From an uncultured Ruaniaceae bacterium (GTDB lineage: Bacteria > Actinomycetota > Actinomycetes > Actinomycetales > Beutenbergiaceae): a stretch of 37,657 bases of DNA. The DNA lies in the NCBI GenBank assembly GCA_938004115.1, contig CALKWS010000441.1, forward strand, positions 1 through 37,657, read 5' to 3'. Made by a program: the position numbers and the translations under genes. Under the pieces are notes generated by a model, which saw only the letters and a program-made list of their open reading frames with translations, searched no databases and was not told the origin of the DNA. Below, in pieces: positions 16,229-23,013 of the stretch (its first letter is position 1; each line of letters starts with the position of its first letter).

Positions 16229-17551
16229 CTACCGGGTATCCGCCAGGCTGGCCGGCGCGGGCTCGGCCGGCACGCGCCGGTAGACGACGGCGAGCAGCAG
16301 GTAGACCAGCCCCAGGCAGGCGAAGGTGATCCGCGAGTACCCGGTGTCCGGGAGCACCACCGCGGCCAGGGCGGCCGCCCCGACGAACGCGGCGTTGTAC
16401 AGCACGTCGTACAGGGCGAAGGCCCGGCCGCGCGCGTCGTCGTGGGTGTCGCGGTGCACGATGGTGTCCACCGCGATCTTGGCGCCCTGCACGCTGAACC
16501 CCATCAGCAGCGCGGCCGCCGCGATCACCCAGAACACCGGGGCGGCGGCCAGCACCACCTGGCTCAGCGCGCCCACGCCCAGGCACACCACCACCCACCG
16601 GTTCGCGCTGATCCTGGTGCGCAGGGCCGGGGTGAGGAGGATCGCCAGCCCGTTCCCGGCGAAGGAGATACCGGCCAGCACCCCGAACGTGGCCAGCCCC
16701 GCGGAGGCGTTCGCCGGGTCCACCAGCAAGTTGCGGGAGATGAGGATCAACGCGATGAAGTTGAGCCCGTACAGGAACCGGTGCCCGGCCATCACCCCGA
16801 GCCCCGCACCCGGGGTGCCGCGCGCGATCAGGTACCGGGCGCCGTCGACCATCTCCGCCACGGTGGCGCGCATGTCCTGGATGACCTGGGACCAGCCGCC
16901 GGACCTGGTCCGGGCCCGGTCCGGACCGAGCCGATCCCGGCCCAGCCGCAACGCCAACAGCGCCGCCGCCGCGAAGAACACCGCTGCCGCGCTGAGAGCC
17001 GCGGCATCCAGGGCCGGCCCGTCGGCCACCACCAGGCCCAGCCCGAAGCCGACGGCGGCTCCCACCACCGCGGAGACCGCACCGAGGGTGGGGGTCAGCG
17101 AGTTGGCGACCAGTAACTGGTCCCGGGGCACCACGTGCGGCATCCCGGCCGACAACGCCGCCAGCAGGAACCGGTTCACCCCGAGCGTGACCAGCGCCAG
17201 GACGTAGACCGCCGGGCCCACCCCGATGGTGGCCATCAGCACCGCAAGCGCGCCGGCCAGCACCACCCGGACCGCATTGCCCACCAGCAGCACCTGGCGC
17301 CGGCGCCACCGGTCCAACAGTGGCCCGACGAACGGGCCCACCACGGTGAACGGCAGCAGCAGCACGGCGAACGCCGTCGCCACCGCACCGGCGGTGGCGA
17401 GGTTCGCCGGGTTGAAGAAGAACAACGTGGCCAGGCCCGCCTGGAACATCCCGTCCCCGCACTGGGACACCAGGCGCACGGTGAAGAGCTTGCGGAAGTC
17501 GGCATGGACGAGCAGGGACCGAAGGTCCTGGACCACCTGGAGCCGCGCCAC
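16229..17551 (-). CDS. MFS transporter
   Basis: Major facilitator superfamily permease with about 12 hydrophobic segments in 440 residues; the substrate is unknown. Typical signs are the loop VGPLLDRWRRRQVLLVGNAVR between helices 2 and 3 (motif A-like) and a central cytoplasmic loop rich in R/D/S. The closest recognisable type is the small MFS group often annotated as drug or macrolide exporters. GTG 17551 is chosen as the first sensible start after the divergent spacer; TATCGT lies 8 nt upstream, so it too may have a near-leaderless transcript. It is divergent from the DUF885 gene with 84 bp between them. Confidence 0.85.
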   Translation of the reverse strand: MARLQVVQDLRSLLVHADFRKLFTVRLVSQCGDGMFQAGLATLFFFNPANLATAGAVATAFAVLLLPFTVVGPFVGPLLDRWRRRQVLLVGNAVRVVLAGALAVLMATIGVGPAVYVLALVTLGVNRFLLAALSAGMPHVVPRDQLLVANSLTPTLGAVSAVVGAAVGFGLGLVVADGPALDAAALSAAAVFFAAAALLALRLGRDRLGPDRARTRSGGWSQVIQDMRATVAEMVDGARYLIARGTPGAGLGVMAGHRFLYGLNFIALILISRNLLVDPANASAGLATFGVLAGISFAGNGLAILLTPALRTRISANRWVVVCLGVGALSQVVLAAAPVFWVIAAAALLMGFSVQGAKIAVDTIVHRDTHDDARGRAFALYDVLYNAAFVGAAALAAVVLPDTGYSRITFACLGLVYLLLAVVYRRVPAEPAPASLADTR

Positions 17552-17635
17552 GGGGCACCACGATAGTGCGGGGTCGCCATGGCGCCGGACGCCGCGCGGT
17601 CGCACCCCCGGGCGCGGGTACGCAACGATAGGGCC

Positions 17636-19321
17636 ATGACAGCATCCACGACCGAGCCCGCCCAGACCACACCGCGCGCACTGGCAGACCGGTACGTCGC
17701 CCGCCTGGCGGAGTTGAACCCGATCGTCAACACCAGCCTGGGACTGACCCCGCACGACGACCGGTTGCCGGACTTCTCCCCCGACGGGTTCGCCGCCCGC
17801 ACCCAACTCGCCGCCGACACGCTGGCCGAGCTGGACCGGATGGATCCCGGGACGTGGGATGAGACCGAGCGGCGGTGCGCGGTGCTGCTGCGGGACCGGC
17901 TCGGGGTGATCGTGGAGTCCCACGAGGCCGGGGAGGACCTGCGCGAGATCCGTAACATCTTCGGGCCGCCGCAGGCGGTGCGGCAGGTGTTCTCCCTGAT
18001 GCCGGCCAGCACCGACGAGGACTGGGCCACCATCGCCCGCCGGATGGCGAAGGTGCCCGAGGCGTACTCCTCCTGGCAGGCCAGTCTGGAGGAGGGCCGG
18101 GCGCGCGGACTGTTCGCCGCCCCGCGGCAGGCCCGGGCGCTGGCCGACCTGATCGACCAGTGGGTGCAGACCCGCTGGTTCCACGACTTCACCGCGGCCG
18201 GTCCGGAGCGGTTGCGCGGCGAGCTGGACCGGGCGGCCGACCGGGCGACCGCCGCCGCCGAGCAGCTGGCCGCCTACCTCACCCAGACCTATGCCCCGGC
18301 CGCCCAGGACACCCCCGATGCGGTCGGGGAGGAGCGCTACCGGCTCAGTGCCCGCCGGGTGATGGGCGCCGATGTGGACCCCGAGGAGGCCTACGCCTGG
18401 GGGTGGGCGGAGTACCGGCAGATCAACGAGGAGATGAAGGCGCTGGCGGAGCGGATCCTGCCCGGGTCCACCCCGGTGGAGTGCATGCGTCACCTCGATG
18501 AGCACGGCACGGTGGTGCACGGGGTGGAGAACGTGCGCGTCCGGCTGCAGGAGATGATGGACGAGGCGATCGCCGAACTCGACGGGGTGCACTTCGATAT
18601 CGCCGACCCGATCAAGAAGGTGGAGGCGATGATCGCCCCGGCCGGGTCGGCGGCCGCCCCGTACTACACCCGCCCGTCGATGGACTTCGCCCGGCCCGGC
18701 CGCACCTGGCTGCCCACGCTGGGCCGGGAGACCTTCCCGATGTACGACCTGGTGTCCACCTGGTACCACGAGGGCGTGCCCGGGCACCATCTGCAGTTGG
18801 CGCAGTGGGTGCACGTGGCCCCGGACCTGTCCACGTTCCAGACGTCGGTGGGCTCCTCCTCCGGCACCACCGAAGGCTGGGCGCTGTACGCCGAGCGGCT
18901 CATGGACGAACTGGGCTACTTCGACGACGAGACCCGGATGGGCTACCTGGACGCCCAGATCATGCGCGCCATCCGGGTGGTCATCGACCTGGGCATGCAC
19001 CTGCGGTTGCCCATCCCGCAGGACTCCCCGATCGCCCCGGGCCAGACGTGGACCCCGGAACTGGCCGAGCAGTTCTTTGCCGCCCACTCCGGACGCCCGG
19101 CCGACTTCATCGCCTCGGAGATCGTGCGGTACCTGGGCTGGCCGGGCCAGGCGATCAGCTACAAGCTCGGTGAACGCACCTGGCTCGCCGGCCGGGAGGA
19201 GGCCGAGGCGGCCCACGCCAAGCGCGGCGAGGAATTCGACCTCAAGGCCTGGCACATGAAGGCGCTGTCCCTGGGTGCCCTCGGCCTGGACGACCTGGAG
19301 GCCGAACTCGCCCGGCTGTGA
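17636..19321 (+). CDS. DUF885 family putative zinc metallopeptidase
   Basis: Predicted peptidase-like protein of the DUF885 family (561 residues, normal length for it). The family's zinc-binding helix appears as HEGVPGHH at residues 378-385, followed by LQLAQW; further on is GTTEGWALYAERLMDELG, the usual third-ligand region. No signal peptide is seen, so it is likely cytoplasmic. The substrate is unknown. ATG 17636 follows GATAGGGCC, without a good Shine-Dalgarno. It is a single gene between a divergent MFS gene and a convergent HxlR regulator. Confidence 0.9.
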   Translation: MTASTTEPAQTTPRALADRYVARLAELNPIVNTSLGLTPHDDRLPDFSPDGFAARTQLAADTLAELDRMDPGTWDETERRCAVLLRDRLGVIVESHEAGEDLREIRNIFGPPQAVRQVFSLMPASTDEDWATIARRMAKVPEAYSSWQASLEEGRARGLFAAPRQARALADLIDQWVQTRWFHDFTAAGPERLRGELDRAADRATAAAEQLAAYLTQTYAPAAQDTPDAVGEERYRLSARRVMGADVDPEEAYAWGWAEYRQINEEMKALAERILPGSTPVECMRHLDEHGTVVHGVENVRVRLQEMMDEAIAELDGVHFDIADPIKKVEAMIAPAGSAAAPYYTRPSMDFARPGRTWLPTLGRETFPMYDLVSTWYHEGVPGHHLQLAQWVHVAPDLSTFQTSVGSSSGTTEGWALYAERLMDELGYFDDETRMGYLDAQIMRAIRVVIDLGMHLRLPIPQDSPIAPGQTWTPELAEQFFAAHSGRPADFIASEIVRYLGWPGQAISYKLGERTWLAGREEAEAAHAKRGEEFDLKAWHMKALSLGALGLDDLEAELARL

Positions 19322-19388
19322 CCCGGCCCCGCGCGGCCCGGAGCAATCGGCAACTACGGCCGCGCGAGTCCGGCCGGATGAGCCGGCG

Positions 19389-20084
19389 TCAGGAGGCCGC
19401 TACCGGCTCGGTGGCGGCCTCCAGGACACCATCGAAGGCGCCCACCAGCCGTTCCACGGCTGCGATGTCACCGGCGATGTCCACGGCGTCGAGGCCGAGG
19501 TCCTGGTACAGCACCGCGGTCCAGGTCGAGGAGTCGCCGGTCACGATGGCCTGCGGGCTGCGGGCCGGGCCACGTTCGATGGACAGGTCACGTGCCCACC
19601 GCAGTCGAAAGCGGGACACCGGCGCGTTGCCGCCGATGCGGGTGTCGCTGAGGTGCAGCGCGATATCCAGTGGCGGGTCCATGTGCCGCCGGGGTGCCAT
19701 CGTCAGCATCGATTGGACGATGGCATCGGGCGTCAGCCCGCACCCGGTGATGTCGCGCACCGGTGATCGCAGCGCCCATCGCCCCAGGGACTCGAAGACC
19801 GGGCGTAACTCGGCGGCCCAGTCGGTGACGGCGTAGCCGGCGGCGCTCGCCGGTGCCGGCAGCCTCACGCGCCTCACCAGACCGTAGCGCTGCAGTTCGC
19901 GGAGCCTGGCCGTCAGAACCGCGGGCGTGATGCCTCGCAGGGCGGCCTGCAGCTCGAAGAAGCGCTTGGGGCCGAGCATGAGTTCGCGCAGGACGGGGTA
20001 GGTCCACCGGTCGCCGAGCAGTTCCATCGCGTGCGAGGTGGCACAGGCATCGCCGTGGGCGGCGTAGGTGCGCTTGATCGGCAT
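19389..20084 (-). CDS. HxlR-family winged-helix regulator with C-terminal SCP2-like domain
   Basis: Transcription regulator of 231 residues. Residues 1-100 form an HxlR winged helix (CATSHAMELLGDRWTYPVL, RFFELQAALRGITPAVLTAR, LRELQRYGLV). The cysteine before the first helix is present (C14). The remaining ~120 residues resemble a sterol-carrier/SCP2-like ligand domain, seen in some actinobacterial HxlR proteins and suggesting a hydrophobic ligand. ATG 20084 has GGAGGGAAAGC upstream. It is divergent from an alpha/beta hydrolase gene, and a perfect 7-1-7 palindrome lies between the two starts, so it most likely controls both itself and the hydrolase. Confidence 0.9.
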   Translation of the reverse strand: MPIKRTYAAHGDACATSHAMELLGDRWTYPVLRELMLGPKRFFELQAALRGITPAVLTARLRELQRYGLVRRVRLPAPASAAGYAVTDWAAELRPVFESLGRWALRSPVRDITGCGLTPDAIVQSMLTMAPRRHMDPPLDIALHLSDTRIGGNAPVSRFRLRWARDLSIERGPARSPQAIVTGDSSTWTAVLYQDLGLDAVDIAGDIAAVERLVGAFDGVLEAATEPVAAS

Positions 20085-20121
20085 GCTTTCCCTCCGCGAA
20101 CCATGGACAACACAGCGGCGA

Positions 20122-20136
20122 CTATGTTAAACATAG
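20122..20136. promoter_or_regulatory. Palindromic operator between HxlR regulator and hydrolase
   Basis: CTATGTT-A-AACATAG is a perfect inverted repeat of two 7-bp arms around one base, AT-rich in a GC-rich genome. TATGTT is contained on each strand and could serve as a -10 element. Position and symmetry fit a dimeric winged-helix repressor blocking the divergent promoters. Confidence 0.75.
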
Positions 20137-20181
20137 CGCTACTCATCGGGGGAACCCACCCACACGAGTAGGGAGTTCGGC

Positions 20182-20979
20182 ATGACCAGCACCACCGAGC
20201 AGTCCGGCCGGACCAGCCACGGCGCGGTCGACTCCGCCGACGGGACCCCGGTCGCCTGGAGCCGCACCGGCTCGGGGCCCGATCTGGTCATGGTCCACTG
20301 CGTGGGCGTGTCCCGGACGACGACGCCGCAACCGGCCCTGCCGCAAGCCCTGGCCGCACACTTCACCGTGTGGACCTATGACCGCCGCGGCACCGGGGAG
20401 AGCGGTACCGCCGAGGCCTATGACGTCCGGCGCGAGGTCGAGGACCTGACCGCCGTGATCGGGATGGCCGGCGGGCCGGTCACCGTCTACGGATTCTCCT
20501 CCGGCGCCACGCTCGCCCTCATCGCCGCCGAAGCCGGCGCCCCGATCGAGCGGTTGACCCTGCTGGAGCCGCCGCTGTTGGACCAGCCCGATCCCGACCA
20601 CCGCTTCCGGGCCGAGGGGGAGCGCCGACTCGCGCAGGGACCCGAGGTGCTGCACCGGTGGTTCCAGACCGACGTGGTCGGTGTACCCGAGGACGTGCTG
20701 GCCGAACTGGGCCCGCCGTCGGAGGCCACCCTGAGGGACGCACCTTCACTGCTGCACGAACTGACCTTCCTCCCCGGCACGCCGGCACGGCGGTTCGCCT
20801 CGGTCGCCCAGCCCACGTTGATCATGGCCTCGAGCGCCACCGCACCGGAGATGCACGACTACGCCAACGCGCTGGAGGCGGCGATGCCGCACGCGCGGGT
20901 GGAGATCCTGCCAGGTGAGTGGCACGGGGTGGACGACGCCACGTTGACCCGCGCGATCAGCCGCTTCGCCGGCGCGTGA
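20182..20979 (+). CDS. Alpha/beta hydrolase
   Basis: Serine hydrolase of the alpha/beta fold (265 residues, typical). The nucleophile elbow GFSSG is at 104-108 (S106), the oxyanion segment is near MVHCVGVSR, and the likely catalytic histidine is H248 in EWHGVDD. WTYDRRGTGES is the classic strand-4 turn of esterase, perhydrolase and related enzymes. The substrate is unknown. ATG 20182 has TAGGGAG about 8 nt upstream. It is transcribed divergently from the HxlR gene and probably regulated by it through the 20122-20136 palindrome. Confidence 0.92.
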   Translation: MTSTTEQSGRTSHGAVDSADGTPVAWSRTGSGPDLVMVHCVGVSRTTTPQPALPQALAAHFTVWTYDRRGTGESGTAEAYDVRREVEDLTAVIGMAGGPVTVYGFSSGATLALIAAEAGAPIERLTLLEPPLLDQPDPDHRFRAEGERRLAQGPEVLHRWFQTDVVGVPEDVLAELGPPSEATLRDAPSLLHELTFLPGTPARRFASVAQPTLIMASSATAPEMHDYANALEAAMPHARVEILPGEWHGVDDATLTRAISRFAGA

Positions 20980-20984
20980 GATAA

Positions 20985-21000
20985 CCGCCGTCAGCGGCGG
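20985..21000. terminator. Bidirectional hairpin between hydrolase and methyltransferase genes
   Basis: CCGCCG-TCAG-CGGCGG is a perfect 6-bp stem with a 4-nt loop. It sits in the 11-bp gap between two convergent genes and runs over the last codons of the minus-strand one. There is no T tract. Confidence 0.45.
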
Positions 21001-21554
21001 ATCTGCAACACGGCCGTCTCCACCGACGGCGGCACCACGAACGCCCCACGGGGTAGGTGCCGTCCCACCCCGACCGTCCACTGCGTGTTCCGCCGTGGCC
21101 CATCCTGCCGCCCGGTGCGACGCCCCGGGCGGGCCGGCACCGGCGGACGCCGGCTCAGCCCGCGGGCCGCGCCGCGCTGCAGCACCAGGTCCGCCGAACG
21201 CAGACCGCGAGCGGTGAGCAGAGTGCGCACCAGGTGGGTGGTCAGGGCGAACGGCGGATTCGCCACCACCCGGAACGGACGCCCAGGGACGTAGAACTCG
21301 CGCAGGTCGCCGCGGACCACCGTGGCCCGGCCCGCCACCCGCATGCGCAGATCCTCGACCCGCTCCGGGTGCAGTTCGATCGCGACGACCTCGGCGCCGG
21401 ATTCGATCAGCGGCAGCGTCAGCGCGCCGGTGCCGGCGCCCAGGTCGAACACCAGGTCCCCGGCACCGACCCCGGACTCGGCGACGATCCGCCGGGCCCA
21501 GTCAGGACGTAGCGGATGCCACCCCCATGCGCCGCGGCGTCCGCTGCCGGGCAC
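20991..21554 (-). CDS. Erm/KsgA-like rRNA adenine N6-methyltransferase family protein (short)
   Basis: SAM-dependent methyltransferase related to the Erm/KsgA family. The 187-residue protein shows motif I as FDLGAGTGALT (36-46), the acidic residue IELHPERV (59-66) and the catalytic NPPF at 99-102. The conserved C-terminal tail is present in short form (RGAFVVPPSVETAVLQIRR). It is shorter than usual Erm proteins (about 240-260 residues): the N-terminal QNFL-type peptide is replaced by WGWHPL and the C-terminal helical domain is almost absent. It may or may not give macrolide resistance. GTG 21554 is the first start after an in-frame stop, with no clear ribosome binding site. It follows ino1 by 126 bp. 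Confidence 0.8.
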   Translation of the reverse strand: MPGSGRRGAWGWHPLRPDWARRIVAESGVGAGDLVFDLGAGTGALTLPLIESGAEVVAIELHPERVEDLRMRVAGRATVVRGDLREFYVPGRPFRVVANPPFALTTHLVRTLLTARGLRSADLVLQRGAARGLSRRPPVPARPGRRTGRQDGPRRNTQWTVGVGRHLPRGAFVVPPSVETAVLQIRR

Positions 21555-21680
21555 GACGCACCATCAGATACATAGCCATGGGCATCACCGTAGGAAGGCA
21601 GGGGGTCGCCTCGCCACGGAATTTCCCGCCACGGTCAGGTGCACCCTTCCCCGGGCCGCGCGCGCCGCGTCGGCCGCCGC

Positions 21681-22760
21681 TCAACGCTCGGCATCGCCGG
21701 CGATGAACGCCTCCACCATCGCCCGGGCGGTCTCGTCGTCGTACTGCTGCGGCGGGGACTTCATGAAGTACGCCGAGGCCGAGGTGATCGGCCCCCCGAT
21801 GCCGCGGTCCAGGGCGATCTTCGCCGCGCGGATCGCGTCGATGATGATGCCGGCCGAGTTGGGGGAGTCCCAGACCTCGAGCTTGTACTCCAGGTTGACC
21901 GGAACCTCCCCGAACGCCCGGCCCTCCAGGCGCACGTAGGCCCACTTGCGGTCATCGAGCCACTGCACGTAGTCCGAGGGACCGATGTGCACGTCCCGCT
22001 CACCCAGTTCGGCCTCCACGTTGGAGGTGACCGCCTGGGTCTTGGAGATCTTCTTGGACTCCAGCCGGTCCCGCTCCAACATGTTCTTGAAGTCCATGTT
22101 GCCGCCCACGTTGAGCTGGTAGGTGCGGTCCAGGATCACCCCGCGGTCCTCCAGCAGCTTCGCCAGCACCCGGTGGGTGATGGTGGCGCCCACCTGGGAC
22201 TTGATGTCGTCGCCCACGATCGGCACGCCCGCCTCGGTGAACTTCTTCGCCCAGGTCTCATCGGAGGCGATGAACGCGGGCAGCGCGTTCACGAACGCCA
22301 CACCGGCGTCCAGCGCGGCCTGGGCGTAGAACCGGGCCGCTTCCTCCGAGCCGACGGGCAGGTAGCACACCAGCACCTCGGCCCGGGCCTCCCGCAGCGC
22401 CGCCGCCACGTCCACCGGATCGGCCTCGGACTCGGTGATCGTCTCCCGGTAGTAGCGGCCCAACCCGTCGAGCGTGGGGCCCCGCTGCACGGGCACCCCC
22501 AGGGCGGGCACGTCACAGAGTTTGATCGTGTTGTTCTCGCTGGCGGTGATCGCCTCGGCCAGGTCGGTGCCGACCTTCGTGGCGTCCACGTCGAACGCGG
22601 CGACGAACTCCACGTCCCGGATGTGGTGCGGCCCGAACTGCACGTGCATCAGCCCCGGGACGGACCGCTGGGCATCGGCGTCAGCATAGAAGTGGACACC
22701 CTGCACCAGCGACGCGGCACAGTTGCCCACACCGGCGATCGCTACCCGCACAGCACTCAT
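21681..22760 (-). CDS. ino1: Inositol-3-phosphate synthase
   Basis: Converts glucose 6-phosphate to 1D-myo-inositol 3-phosphate with NAD, the first step to phosphatidylinositol and mycothiol in actinobacteria. The 359-residue protein is the compact actinobacterial/archaeal form. The NAD-binding GVGNCAAS is near residues 10-17, and DDIKSQVGAT, LNVGGNMDFKN and LEYKLEVWDSPNSAG are core motifs of the active site. ATG 22760 has GAGGAG 6-7 nt upstream. It is divergent from the penicillin-binding protein gene, as in M. tuberculosis (Rv0046c near ponA1), and supplies mycothiol precursors that complement the thioredoxin system encoded nearby. Confidence 0.96.
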   Translation of the reverse strand: MSAVRVAIAGVGNCAASLVQGVHFYADADAQRSVPGLMHVQFGPHHIRDVEFVAAFDVDATKVGTDLAEAITASENNTIKLCDVPALGVPVQRGPTLDGLGRYYRETITESEADPVDVAAALREARAEVLVCYLPVGSEEAARFYAQAALDAGVAFVNALPAFIASDETWAKKFTEAGVPIVGDDIKSQVGATITHRVLAKLLEDRGVILDRTYQLNVGGNMDFKNMLERDRLESKKISKTQAVTSNVEAELGERDVHIGPSDYVQWLDDRKWAYVRLEGRAFGEVPVNLEYKLEVWDSPNSAGIIIDAIRAAKIALDRGIGGPITSASAYFMKSPPQQYDDETARAMVEAFIAGDAER

Positions 22761-22911
22761 CGAGTCTCCTCACAACATCGGAATGGTCCGAACGCAGGTT
22801 AGCGAGTTCTGCCGGTGGCGTCGCTCCGGCAGCCGATACGCATCGGGTGTGGCGCCCGTCACCGGAGGCGGGCAGATCGTGTGCCGGGCACGTGAAGACC
22901 GTCACCTGCGC

Positions 22912-22941
22912 CTGCCAACGAGCGGATGGGCGACGCATACT
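22912..22941 (+). promoter_or_regulatory. Candidate promoter for the penicillin-binding protein operon
   Basis: CTGCCA (22912-22917) and CATACT (22936-22941) match -35 and -10 consensus at 4 of 6 positions each, with an 18-bp spacer. It lies about 70 bp before the chosen start codon of the PBP gene. Weak but plausible. Confidence 0.35.
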
Positions 22942-23013
22942 GGACAATGGCCGCCGACCAAGGTGGCCTGCCCGTGACGGGTGGATCGAGTCGATCGTGT
23001 GGAGGAGCCGCCA

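Noticed and set aside
17552..19255. Upstream extension of the MFS frame across the DUF885 gene
   Set aside because: The open frame continues by chance antisense to DUF885; MFS homology begins only near 17551.
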